DNA of 64,000 nt from Sinomonas atrocyanea (GTDB lineage Bacteria > Actinomycetota > Actinomycetes > Actinomycetales > Micrococcaceae), in NCBI RefSeq assembly GCF_030812675.1, contig NZ_JAUSTE010000015.1, positions 1 through 64,000 on the forward strand, read 5' to 3'. The notes under the pieces were generated by a model. It was given only the letters and a program-made list of their open reading frames with translations, made no database searches and had not been told where the DNA came from. Shown here piece by piece: positions 20,166 through 28,680 of the stretch. Position numbers and translations under genes: made by a program. Each line of letters begins with the position of its first letter. The stretch's first letter is position 1.

Positions 20166-21302
20166 TCAGCCCTCGAGCAGCTGGCGGCCCACGATCAGGC
20201 GCATGATCTCGTTGGAGCCCTCGAGGATCTGGTGCACGCGCAGGTCCCGGGCGATCTTCTCGATGCCGTACTCGTGGAGGTACCCGTAGCCGCCGTGGAG
20301 CTGGATGGCCTGGTCTGCCACCCGGTACCCGGCGTCGGTGCACACCCGCTTGGCGGTCGCGCACAGGCGCAGGGCATCTGGCGCCCCGCGGTCCAGCGCG
20401 TCGGCGGCGACCCGCAGCAGGGCGCGGCCGGCCTCGAGCTCCATCGCCATGTCCGCGACGGCGAACCGGAGCGCCTCCAGATCCGCCAGCCGCTCGCCGA
20501 ACGCCGTGCGCTCCTTCAGGTACGCGATGGTCTTCTCGAGTGCCGCCTGGCCGCCGCCGAGCGAGCAGGCCGCGATGTTGAGGCGGCCCCCGTTGAGGCC
20601 CTTCATCGCGATGCCGAAGCCCTGGCCCTCGGTGCCGAGCCGCGCGGACTCGGGCACGCGGACGTTCCGGAGGACCACCTGGGCGGTAGGCTGGGCGTTC
20701 CAGCCCATCTTCTTCTCGTTCGCGCCGAAGGACAGGCCCGGGGCGCCGGCGGGGACGAGGAACGCCGTGATGCCGGCGTGCCCGGTGTCCGCGGTGCGGG
20801 CCATGACGAGGTAGAGCTCCGAGTGGCCGGCACCGGAGATGAACTGCTTGACGCCGTTGAGCACGTAGTCCCCGCCCTCGCGCACGGCCTTGGTGGTGAG
20901 GGCGCCCGCGTCCGAGCCGGCGCCGGGCTCGGTGAGGCAGTAGCTGCTGAGGGCCTCCATCGTGATCAGCCGCGGGAGCCACCGCTCCTTCTGCTCCGGG
21001 GAGCCGAAGGTGTCGACCATCCAGACCACCATGTTGTGGATCGAGATGTAGGCGGCGATCGTGGGATCGGCCTTGGCGAGCTCCTCGAAGATCAGCACGG
21101 CGTCCGAGCGGGTCAGCGCCGAGCCGCCGTGCTCCTCGCCGGTGTAGATCCCGCCCAGGCCCAGCTCGCCGGCCTCGCGCAGCACGTCGACCGGGAAGTG
21201 CTTCTCGGCGTCCCACGCGAGGGCGTGCGGCGCGAGCCGGCCTGCCGCGAAGTCCCGCACCGTGTCGACGAGGGCCCGCTGGTCCTCCGTGAGTTCGAAC
21301 AT
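20166..21302 (-). CDS. acyl-CoA dehydrogenase, isobutyryl-CoA-dehydrogenase-like
   Basis: A soluble FAD flavoprotein of 378 residues that makes a trans-2-enoyl-CoA. It shows LTEPGAGSDAGALTTKA and YVLNGVKQFISGA (FAD and substrate binding), QLHGGYGYLHEYGIEKIARDLRV, and the catalytic base region QILEGSNEIMR with Glu361. Length and sequence are closest to short branched-chain enzymes (isobutyryl-/2-methylbutyryl-CoA dehydrogenase), which would place it in valine or isoleucine breakdown. No other gene of that pathway is adjacent. It is followed downstream only by the convergent membrane-protein gene. Confidence 0.88.
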   Translation of the reverse strand: MFELTEDQRALVDTVRDFAAGRLAPHALAWDAEKHFPVDVLREAGELGLGGIYTGEEHGGSALTRSDAVLIFEELAKADPTIAAYISIHNMVVWMVDTFGSPEQKERWLPRLITMEALSSYCLTEPGAGSDAGALTTKAVREGGDYVLNGVKQFISGAGHSELYLVMARTADTGHAGITAFLVPAGAPGLSFGANEKKMGWNAQPTAQVVLRNVRVPESARLGTEGQGFGIAMKGLNGGRLNIAACSLGGGQAALEKTIAYLKERTAFGERLADLEALRFAVADMAMELEAGRALLRVAADALDRGAPDALRLCATAKRVCTDAGYRVADQAIQLHGGYGYLHEYGIEKIARDLRVHQILEGSNEIMRLIVGRQLLEG

Positions 21303-21378
21303 GTGCCCATCATGGCCGCGCGGGGCGGGGAAAGCACGGATTCGCCACGCGGCCCTGCCGGCGGCGGGCGAGGCGGCG

Positions 21379-22596
21379 CTACCCCGCGCTCGCCGCGGCG
21401 AGCGTGGCCTCGACGCCGGCCGGGGAGAGGACGTGCTGGGAGACGAGCTGGCTCGCGCCCATGACGGCGGCCCGCTCGCCCGCGCGGGAGAGGCCGATCC
21501 GCAGGTTCGTGGTCGCCAGCGGCGGCGAGCGGTGGTAGACCACCTCGCGCACCCCGGCCATGACGTACTCCCCCGCGGCGGCCACCGAGCCGCCGATCAC
21601 GATCACGCTGGGGTTGAGCAGGTTCACGCACGTGGCGAGCACCTCGCCGATGTCCCGCCCGGCCTGCCGCAGCGCCTGGACCGCGGCGATGCTGCCGCGC
21701 GAGGCGAGCTCCACGACGTCGGCCCCCGTGGCCGCCTCGACGCCCTGGGCGGCGAGGGAACGGGCGACGGCGGCTCCGGACGCGAGCGCCTCGAGGCACC
21801 CGACGTTGCCGCAGCGGCAGACGACGTCGGCGCCGCGTGCCACACGGACGTGGCCGAGGTCGCCTGCGGTGCCGTCGGCGCCGCGCTGGAGCTGGCCGCT
21901 CGAGATGATCCCGGACCCGATGCCGGTGGCCACCTTGATGAAGAGCAGGTCGTCCACCCCGGGCCAGAACGCGGCCCGCTCGCCGAGGGCCATGATGTTC
22001 ACGTCGTTGTCGACCAGGACCGGCACGGGCAGCGAGCGCTGGACGAACCCGACCACGTCGAACCCGTCCCAGCCGGGCATGATCGGCGGCTTCACCGGCC
22101 GCCCGGTCGCGTGCTCCACGGGCCCCGGCAGCCCGATGCCCACGCCGGCGAGCTGCGACTGGGGGCGCTTGCTGTCGGCGAGGAGCCTGCGCGCGGAGTC
22201 GACCACGTAGCCGAGCACCGCTTCGGGCCCCTGGGCGACCGGCATCTGGGCCCGCCGCTCGGCCAGCACCTCGCCGTTGAGGTCGGTGAGGGCCACGCGC
22301 ACGTGGCTCGCTCCGACGTCGACCGCGAGGACGGTGCGCGCCTGCGGGTGGAAGGCGAAGCGCGACGGCGGGCGGCCGCCGCTCGAGAGGGCCTCGCCGA
22401 CGGACACCACGAGGCCGGAGCCCAGGAGGAGGTCCACCTTGCCCGCCACCGTGGAGCGGGCGAGGCCCGTGGTCATGGCGAGCTCGGCGCGCGTCCACGG
22501 CCTGCCGTCGCGCAGCAGCTGGAAGAGGTCGCCGGCGCGGCCGAGGCTGCCGCCGGCCTCGGGGGCCGCGGGCTGGGCGCTGGGTGGCGACGTCAT
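21379..22596 (-). CDS. ROK-family transcriptional regulator
   Basis: The 405-residue protein combines an N-terminal winged helix-turn-helix (about 18-80, ELAMTTGLARSTVAGKVDLL) with a ROK kinase-fold domain. That domain has the ATP-site strand LAVDVGASHVRVAL, GVGIGLPGPVE, and the zinc site GHVRVARGADVVCRCGNVGCLEAL. Such NagC/XylR-type regulators sense a sugar or sugar phosphate and repress sugar operons. It is divergent from the nine-gene carbohydrate operon with a 152-bp shared region containing a good promoter, so it is the most likely repressor of that operon. Confidence 0.9.
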   Translation of the reverse strand: MTSPPSAQPAAPEAGGSLGRAGDLFQLLRDGRPWTRAELAMTTGLARSTVAGKVDLLLGSGLVVSVGEALSSGGRPPSRFAFHPQARTVLAVDVGASHVRVALTDLNGEVLAERRAQMPVAQGPEAVLGYVVDSARRLLADSKRPQSQLAGVGIGLPGPVEHATGRPVKPPIMPGWDGFDVVGFVQRSLPVPVLVDNDVNIMALGERAAFWPGVDDLLFIKVATGIGSGIISSGQLQRGADGTAGDLGHVRVARGADVVCRCGNVGCLEALASGAAVARSLAAQGVEAATGADVVELASRGSIAAVQALRQAGRDIGEVLATCVNLLNPSVIVIGGSVAAAGEYVMAGVREVVYHRSPPLATTNLRIGLSRAGERAAVMGASQLVSQHVLSPAGVEATLAAASAG

Positions 22597-22632
22597 GCCT
22601 CAGTGATAGCACGCCCCCTTCTGGATGTCACT

Positions 22633-22646
22633 CGCACCAAAGTGCG
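22633..22646. promoter_or_regulatory. possible ROK operator
   Basis: CGCAC-CAAA-GTGCG is a perfect inverted repeat with a 4-nt centre, inside wider arms GTCAC (22627-22631) and GTGAC (22658-22662). It lies just upstream of the -35 box of the carbohydrate operon and 37 bp from the ROK start codon. A dimeric regulator here could control both directions. Confidence 0.5.
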
Positions 22647-22668
22647 CCGATGATGTTGTGACTTTTGC

Positions 22669-22697
22669 TTGACGCTCGGCATAAGTGCTCCTAGGCT
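22669..22697 (+). promoter_or_regulatory. sigma-A-type promoter of the carbohydrate operon
   Basis: TTGACG (22669-22674) and TAGGCT (22692-22697) are separated by 17 nt, close to the actinobacterial housekeeping consensus. Transcription would start near 22704, some 45 nt before the first ATG. Confidence 0.75.
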
Positions 22698-22748
22698 CCG
22701 AGTGAGGCAGCTCACAGGGACTGCCAGCCGAGCGTCGAGGAGCTCCAG

Positions 22749-23813
22749 ATGCCACAGCCCGGAGAAGCCGCCGGATCCCCCACGATCGGCGTCGGCTTCC
22801 TCGGAGCGGGCCCCGTCACCCAGGCCATCCACCTCCCGAGCCTCGCCCGCCTGGGCGAGGCCTTCCACGTCGCCCACGTCATGGACGTGGACGCCGCGGT
22901 CGCGTCGGCCGTCGCGGCCAGGGTCGGCGCGGCGCCGTCGGCCTCCATGGACGCACTGCTCGGCGATCCCGCCGTCGACGTGGTCGCGATCTGCAGCCCG
23001 CACCAGTTCCACGCCGCCCAGGTCATCGCCGCGTGCCGCGCGGGCAAGAAGGCCGTGCTGTGCGAGAAGCCGTTCGCCGTCTCCGCCGAGGAGGCGGCCG
23101 AGATCGCCGCCGTCTCCGCCGAGACCGGCGTGCCGATCCTCGTCGGCGCGATGCACACCTTCGACCCCGGCTGGCTCGCCGCCGAGGAGCTCATGGGCGA
23201 CCTGCCCCGGACCGCGCACACGCTGCGATCCTCGATCGTGCTGCCCCCGAACGCCCGCTTCGAGGACTTCGCGACCGAGGTGATCGCCCGCCCCGCCGCC
23301 CCCCACCGGGACCTGGGCGACCCCGCCGTCGTCGCCGCGATGCTCGAGGGCGGCATCCTGGGCCTCGCAATCCACGACCTTCCCCTCGTGCGCCGCTTCG
23401 TGCCGGACTTCGCGGACCTCGAGGTCCTGCGCGCCGAGATCGTGCGGCCGTTCGGCTACGTCATCCTCGTGCGCGCCGGGGGCCGGACCATCGAGCTCAC
23501 CGCCGCGATGACGTCCACCTGGAAGCCGGACTGGACCTTCGAGGCCGTGGGGCCCGACTCGGCGCTCACGGTCACGTTCACACCCTCGTACGTCCAGGCC
23601 GGCTCCGCGGTCGCCGAGCTCACCACCGGGGGCCGCACCCGGACCGCCGGGCCGTTCGGGCACAACGGCTACGAGGGCGAGTGGCGGCGGATCGCCGGCA
23701 TCGTGGCGGGCACGGAGCGCGCCCCGGAGGCCGCCGCACTCATCGACGACCTCCGCTTCGCCCTCGCGATCGTCGACGGCACCCGCTCCCACATCACGGA
23801 GGCCGCCGCATGA
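22749..23813 (+). CDS. Gfo/Idh/MocA-family oxidoreductase (first of three)
   Basis: A 354-residue NAD(P)-dependent dehydrogenase with the Rossmann motif GVGFLGAGPVTQAIHLP (about 14-30). The family EKP motif is in AVLCEKPFAVS (Glu106-Lys107-Pro108, Lys being catalytic) and is followed by an alpha/beta substrate domain. The usual G-x-H-x3-D region reads GGILGLAIHDLPLVRRF. GAGGAG lies 6 nt upstream of the ATG. First gene of the operon, overlapping the next by 4 nt. Oxidation or reduction of a sugar or cyclitol is the family role; it is the most divergent of the three homologues here. Confidence 0.88.
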   Translation: MPQPGEAAGSPTIGVGFLGAGPVTQAIHLPSLARLGEAFHVAHVMDVDAAVASAVAARVGAAPSASMDALLGDPAVDVVAICSPHQFHAAQVIAACRAGKKAVLCEKPFAVSAEEAAEIAAVSAETGVPILVGAMHTFDPGWLAAEELMGDLPRTAHTLRSSIVLPPNARFEDFATEVIARPAAPHRDLGDPAVVAAMLEGGILGLAIHDLPLVRRFVPDFADLEVLRAEIVRPFGYVILVRAGGRTIELTAAMTSTWKPDWTFEAVGPDSALTVTFTPSYVQAGSAVAELTTGGRTRTAGPFGHNGYEGEWRRIAGIVAGTERAPEAAALIDDLRFALAIVDGTRSHITEAAA

Positions 23814-24616
23814 GCCCGCACCCCACGTTCACGGCCAGCGACGCCTCGGCCCCCGGTCTCGCCGAGATCGCCGCCTCGCTCCCGCTCTCGCTCGCCCCCG
23901 CCGACGCCGACGCGGCGCCGCAGCTCGCGGCGGTCGCCGGGTCGCCCGGATGGGCCCGGCGCGCCGGCGAGCTGCTCGCCGCCGACGCCCTCGCCGTCGT
24001 CGTCGGCCCGCCTACGGCGCACGACGACGCCACCCACCTCCCGGACGACGACGCCGGACGGGCAGTGATCGCCTGGGAATTCGCCTCCAATCCCGGGGTG
24101 GCCGCCGCGGCCGAGGCCGCGGGGCCGCTGCGGAGGCGCGCGGTGCTGGCCGAGTGCCGGGTCACCGTGCCCGACGCCGCCCTCCTCGACGGGGCGCTCC
24201 TCGATGCGCTCACGGCCTGCGGGCGGGTCTTCAGCGCGTTCGGCTCCCTCGGGGCGCTCCACGCCGGCCCCGGCGGGCGGCACTACGCCGGCCGGCTTGA
24301 CGGCGGGGCCCCGCTCTCGCTCGCCCTCGTCGTCAGCGCCGCCGCGCCCGCGGCCCTGTCCCTGCGCCTCCTGACCGAGGACGGCGGCCTCACCGCTTAC
24401 GTGCCGTCCGCCGCCACGGCTGCCCCGGCCGAGACCCGGATCGTCGGTCCGGACGGCGAGCGGCTGCTGCCGACCCTCTGGGAGACGTCCCGCCGCGCCA
24501 GCTGGCGGCGGGCCATTGCCCTCGCCGCCGGGGGCTCGGCCTCCGGGGACGTCGCCGAGTTCCACCGCACGGCCGCGCTCGTCCCGCCTCCGGCGGGCGG
24601 CGCGGGCCGCCCCTGA
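23810..24616 (+). CDS. hypothetical protein in the carbohydrate operon
   Basis: A 268-residue Ala/Leu/Asp-rich soluble protein, not recognised. It begins at the ATGA overlap with the preceding dehydrogenase gene, with GGAGG 7 nt upstream, so the two are co-translated. It lacks a signal peptide, membrane segments and known catalytic motifs. Short conserved-looking stretches are VIAWEFASNPGVAAAAEAAG, VFSAFGSLGALHAGPGG and LLPTLWETSRRASWRRAI. It may be a partner or chaperone of the first dehydrogenase, or a divergent oxidoreductase C-domain. Function unknown. Confidence 0.7.
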   Translation: MSPHPTFTASDASAPGLAEIAASLPLSLAPADADAAPQLAAVAGSPGWARRAGELLAADALAVVVGPPTAHDDATHLPDDDAGRAVIAWEFASNPGVAAAAEAAGPLRRRAVLAECRVTVPDAALLDGALLDALTACGRVFSAFGSLGALHAGPGGRHYAGRLDGGAPLSLALVVSAAAPAALSLRLLTEDGGLTAYVPSAATAAPAETRIVGPDGERLLPTLWETSRRASWRRAIALAAGGSASGDVAEFHRTAALVPPPAGGAGRP

Positions 24617-24671
24617 GTTCCCGTTTCGACCGCCATCCATCCGAGCACCTCAATGACGAAGGACACACGCC

Positions 24672-25979
24672 ATGACCGCTTCCCGCACCACGTTCTCCCG
24701 CAGGGGCTTCCTCGGCCTCGCCGCCGCGGCCGCCGCCGTACCCGCGCTCGCGGCGTGCGGCGGCGGCTCCGCCTCCGGCGGGGGCAACGGGGAGATCAAG
24801 TTCTGGGACATGCCGTGGGGCACCCCGGCCTACAACGACGCGGCGAAGAAGCTCGTCGAGGGCTACCAGCCGGCCTCCGGCAACCTCAAGGCGAACTACC
24901 AGATCATCCAGTGGAACAACTTCTACCAGACGTTCTCCTCGGCCATCGCGTCCAAGACCGGCCCCGCCGTCTCGACCGGCGGCGGCTTCCAGGCCTTCCA
25001 GTTCGACCAGCAGGGGCAGATCGCCCACGCCGACGGCGTGATCGACGCAATGAAGAAGAACGGGATGTACGACGACCTCCTGCCCGGCGTCCTCGATCCG
25101 TTCAAGTCCGCCAACGGGTACGTCGCGGTCCCGTGGCAGCTGGACATGCGCGTCTTCTGGTACCGCAAGTCGCTCTTCGACCAGGCGGGCGTGGCCCTGC
25201 CGAAGGACTGGGCCACGCTGCTCGAGGCGGGCAAGGCGCTCAAGAAGATCGGGGCGTTCGGCTTCATGACCGGTGCCGGAGCCGGCAACAACTACGGCAA
25301 CCACTCGATGATCATGATGATGGTCAACAACGGCGGCGGCGTCTGGTCCAAGGACGGCCAGCTCGACCTCATGAACGACCGCAACGTCGAGGCCATCGAA
25401 TTCCTGCTCGAGCTGCGTTCCAACGGCATCATCGACCCCGCCTGCCTGGGCTACACGACGGACAACATGTCGGCGCAGTGGAAGGACAAGAAGGCCGGGT
25501 TCGGGCTCTTCCAGGTCGGGGTGCCCCAGCGCGTGGGCGACACCTCCGGCGACATCATGGTCGCCGACCCGATCGCCGGGCCGCACGGGGACAAGGCCAC
25601 GATCGTCTTCCCGAACAACATCATGATGTACAAGAACACCCCCTCGCAGGCGTCCTCGGAGGCCTTCCTGGTCAACTACCTCGGCCAGCTCAAGGAGCTC
25701 TGGAAGCAGAAGCTCATGAACTCGCTGCCGGTCTTCAAGTCGATCACCGAGATCCCGGAGTTCGCCAACGATCCGAACAACGTCAAGATCGTCAAGGACT
25801 GGCAGCCCATCGCCAAGACCTTCGCCGCCCAGGGCTCCGCCCTCAACGCCAACCTCGCAGCGCTGGACGGCGGCCAGGCCCTGAACCAGTTCACGCAGAC
25901 GGTCCTCACCGGCCAGACGGACGCCAAGAGCGCGCTGCAGACGTTCCAGACCAGCCTCCAGTCGGTCATCAAGTCCTGA
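24672..25979 (+). CDS. carbohydrate ABC transporter substrate-binding lipoprotein
   Basis: The 435-residue cluster B (MalE-like) binding protein has a Tat-type SRRGFLGL motif at residues 10-17 and a lipobox ALAAC, followed by a Gly/Ser linker. The mature part begins EIKFWDMPWGTPAYNDAAKK. The hinge-region pattern GVALPKDWATLLEAGKAL is typical of sugar-binding components. The many aromatic residues (for example WNNFYQTF and VFWYRKSLF) suit sugar stacking. It is followed by two permease genes. Confidence 0.92.
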   Translation: MTASRTTFSRRGFLGLAAAAAAVPALAACGGGSASGGGNGEIKFWDMPWGTPAYNDAAKKLVEGYQPASGNLKANYQIIQWNNFYQTFSSAIASKTGPAVSTGGGFQAFQFDQQGQIAHADGVIDAMKKNGMYDDLLPGVLDPFKSANGYVAVPWQLDMRVFWYRKSLFDQAGVALPKDWATLLEAGKALKKIGAFGFMTGAGAGNNYGNHSMIMMMVNNGGGVWSKDGQLDLMNDRNVEAIEFLLELRSNGIIDPACLGYTTDNMSAQWKDKKAGFGLFQVGVPQRVGDTSGDIMVADPIAGPHGDKATIVFPNNIMMYKNTPSQASSEAFLVNYLGQLKELWKQKLMNSLPVFKSITEIPEFANDPNNVKIVKDWQPIAKTFAAQGSALNANLAALDGGQALNQFTQTVLTGQTDAKSALQTFQTSLQSVIKS

Positions 25980-25993
25980 CCGGGGTGCCCACC

Positions 25994-26950
25994 ATGACAT
26001 CAACAGCCGGCATCGCCCGGGCCCGCAAGGGCCTGGGCCCGGGCGGCCCCGGCCGCGCCGCAGAACCCAATCGGAGGAGCAGGCTCAGCACCCAGGCGAA
26101 GCGGACCTTCTTCTGGCTCCTCCTGCCCTCGGTCATCCTGCTCGTCCTCATCCACGGCTACCCGCTCGTGTACGCCGCGGTCCAGGCCACGCACAACGGG
26201 TCCCTCATCGAGACCGGCCAGTTCGTGGGGCTCGAGAACTTCGCCGCCGTGCTGAACTCGCCGAAGTTCTGGAAGGCCGCCGAGTTCACGCTCGTCTTCA
26301 CCATCGTGGGCGTGTTCGGCTCGTGGCTCGTGGGCATGGGCCTGGCCCTGCTGCTGCGAACCCGCATCCCCGCGGGCGGTACGTTCAAGGTGCTCCTCCT
26401 GTTGCCCTGGGTCGTGCCCATCGTGGTCTCCTCGACGGCGTGGAACTGGCTCGTGGCCACGCCGACGAGCCCGATCCCCACGATCTTCCGGGCGCTCGGC
26501 CTCGGCGCGCCCTACTTCCTCGCCGACCCGACGCTCGCCGCCATCATGGTGTGCCTGTTCAAGGTGTGGGTCAGCTTCCCCTTCATGATGATGATGACGA
26601 GCTCCGCCCTGGCCTCCGTGGACGGCACCGTCTACGAGGCGGCGAGCATGGACGGGGCCACCCGCTGGCAGCAGTTCACCGGCATCACGCTGCCGCTGAT
26701 CGCGCGCTCCACCTACATCTCGTGGATCCTCATGACGATCTTCTGCGTCAACGACTTCCCGACGATCTACCTCCTCACCGGCGGCGGACCGGTCGACGCG
26801 ACCACCTCGCTCGTGGTGCTGGCCTACCGCACGGTGTTCCAGGACTTCCAGACCGGCACCGGCGTGGCGATCGCCTTCCTCATGACCATGACCCTCGTGG
26901 TGGTCTCAGCCCTCCTCTACCGCCAGATCCGAAAGTCGAGCGTCGAATGA
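25994..26950 (+). CDS. sugar ABC transporter permease, MalF type
   Basis: The 318-residue inner-membrane protein has six helices and the EAA loop YEAASMDGATRWQQFTGITLP, which contacts the ATPase. The N-terminal 40 residues are basic and unstructured. It starts 14 nt after the binding-protein gene and overlaps the next permease gene by 4 nt (ATGA). It forms the translocation channel as a heterodimer with the next product. Confidence 0.92.
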   Translation: MTSTAGIARARKGLGPGGPGRAAEPNRRSRLSTQAKRTFFWLLLPSVILLVLIHGYPLVYAAVQATHNGSLIETGQFVGLENFAAVLNSPKFWKAAEFTLVFTIVGVFGSWLVGMGLALLLRTRIPAGGTFKVLLLLPWVVPIVVSSTAWNWLVATPTSPIPTIFRALGLGAPYFLADPTLAAIMVCLFKVWVSFPFMMMMTSSALASVDGTVYEAASMDGATRWQQFTGITLPLIARSTYISWILMTIFCVNDFPTIYLLTGGGPVDATTSLVVLAYRTVFQDFQTGTGVAIAFLMTMTLVVVSALLYRQIRKSSVE

Positions 26951-27855
26951 GCACCGTCCTGCACACGCACACGGCCACCGCTGCAGGCGGGGTTAACGCC
27001 GACGGAACGGGCGCGCGGCCCTCCCGGAAGCGCCGCACCGTTTCCGAGGCCGACCTGCGCGGGCGCTGGTGGCGCTTCGCGCTCATCCTCGCGATCACCG
27101 CCGTGGTCCTCATCCCGATCCTCGTCGTCGTGGTCCTCGCCTTCAGCCCGTCGTCGACGAGCAGCTCCACGGGGCCCACGTTCGAGAACTTCACGAACGT
27201 GTTCCAGGAGACCCTGGCCTCGACCTGGCTCAAGAACAGCCTCGTCGTGACCCTCGCGACCGTCCTCGTCTCCGTGGCGGTCGCCGCGCCGGCCGGCTAC
27301 GTGCTCTCCCGTGGGCGCAGCCGCGCCGTGGCAGGGTATTCGCTGCTGCTGTTCGTCATGCAGTCGCTGCCGATCATCACCTCGGTGGTCCCGCTGTTCA
27401 TCCTCTTCGCGACGATGGGCCTCGTGGACAACCTCCTGGGCCTGACGATCGTCTACGTGGCCTCCACGATGACCGTGGCGACCTGGATGATGGCCGCCTA
27501 CTTCGACTCGATCCCGGCCAGCCTCGAGGAGGCCTCCTGGATCGACGGGTGCTCGGTCTTCGGCTCGTTCCGGAAGATCGTGCTGCGCAACAGCCTCCCC
27601 GGCGTGCTCTCGACCGCGATCTTCGCCTTCCTCCTGGCCTGGAACGACTACCTCGTGGCCATCGTGTTCCTGCGCTCGAACGAGATCTTCACCCTCCCCA
27701 TGGGCGTGCAGTCGTTCTTCCAGCAGAACCAGACCGACTGGGGCGGCGTGATGGCCCTCGCCGTCGTGATGATGCTCCCGCCGATCATCGTCTTCGCCGC
27801 GCTGAACAAGTACTTCAGCGTGGGCGGCATCGGCGGCTCGCTCGCCGGCCGCTGA
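26947..27855 (+). CDS. sugar ABC transporter permease, MalG type
   Basis: The 302-residue inner-membrane protein has six helices and the EAA loop LEEASWIDGCSVFGSFRKIVL. A 40-residue hydrophilic N-terminus precedes helix 1. It is the partner of the upstream permease. No nucleotide-binding subunit is encoded in the operon, so a shared MsiK/UgpC-type ATPase from elsewhere in the genome must energise uptake, as is usual for actinobacterial sugar importers. Confidence 0.92.
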   Translation: MSTVLHTHTATAAGGVNADGTGARPSRKRRTVSEADLRGRWWRFALILAITAVVLIPILVVVVLAFSPSSTSSSTGPTFENFTNVFQETLASTWLKNSLVVTLATVLVSVAVAAPAGYVLSRGRSRAVAGYSLLLFVMQSLPIITSVVPLFILFATMGLVDNLLGLTIVYVASTMTVATWMMAAYFDSIPASLEEASWIDGCSVFGSFRKIVLRNSLPGVLSTAIFAFLLAWNDYLVAIVFLRSNEIFTLPMGVQSFFQQNQTDWGGVMALAVVMMLPPIIVFAALNKYFSVGGIGGSLAGR

Positions 27856-27912
27856 CACGCCCTCCTCCCCCAGCACTCCCCCGCCCACGACCTCTGAGAG
27901 GACACTGTCCCC

Positions 27913-28680
27913 ATGACGTACTCCGTGCAGCTCTACTCCGTCCGCGACGCGATCGAGGCGGACCTCCCGGGCACGATCGCCCGGCTGGCCCAGATCGGCT
28001 ACACCCAGGTGGAGCCCTACAACTTCGCCGCCCGCGCCGACGAGCTCGCCGCGGCCTTCGCCGAGCACGGCATCACGGCCCCGACGGCGCACGCGCCGCT
28101 GCTGTCCGCAGACCAGGACGAGATCTTCGCCGCGGCGACGCGGCTGGGCATCGGCACCGTGATCGACCCGTACCTTCCCGCCGAGCACTGGCAGGACGAG
28201 GCGACCATCCGCGACACGGCGGCCCGGCTCAACGCCGCCGCCAAGAAGGGCGCCGAGCACGGCATCCGCGTGGGCTACCACAACCACGACTGGGAGATCT
28301 CCTCCAGAATCGGGGGCACCACAGCGCTCGAGTTCTTCGCGGGGCTGCTCGACCCCGAGCTCGTCCTCGAGGTCGACACCTACTGGGCCGCCGTGGGCGG
28401 GGAGGACCCCGCCGCGCTCCTGGCGCGCCTCGGCGACCGCGTCGTCGCGCTCCACCTCAAGGACGGGCCGGTGGACCACGACAAGAAGGCCCAGCTCCCC
28501 GCGGGCCAGGGCCGGCTCGACATCTGGGGCGTCATCGCCGCCGCGACGAGCCTCGAGGTCGGCGTCGTGGAGTTCGACGACTACGCGGGGGACATCTTCG
28601 AGGGCGTCGCGGAGTCCCTGCGCTACCTTGAGGCCGGCGAGCCGTCGTCGGCCGAGGCGGCCTCGGGGGCCGCGAAGTGA
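27913..28680 (+). CDS. sugar phosphate isomerase/epimerase family TIM barrel (first)
   Basis: The 255-residue AP2Ec-type barrel has metal-site candidates GYHNHDWE (His123, His125), EVDTYW (Asp155), HLKDG (His181, Lys183) and VEFDDY (Glu220). These proteins (IolE/IolI and hydroxypyruvate-isomerase relatives) catalyse divalent-metal-dependent isomerisation, dehydration or elimination on keto sugars. GAGAGGAC lies upstream of the ATG. It overlaps the next dehydrogenase gene by 4 nt (GTGA). In a 3-keto sugar route it could be the eliminase or the hydratase. Confidence 0.88.
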   Translation: MTYSVQLYSVRDAIEADLPGTIARLAQIGYTQVEPYNFAARADELAAAFAEHGITAPTAHAPLLSADQDEIFAAATRLGIGTVIDPYLPAEHWQDEATIRDTAARLNAAAKKGAEHGIRVGYHNHDWEISSRIGGTTALEFFAGLLDPELVLEVDTYWAAVGGEDPAALLARLGDRVVALHLKDGPVDHDKKAQLPAGQGRLDIWGVIAAATSLEVGVVEFDDYAGDIFEGVAESLRYLEAGEPSSAEAASGAAK

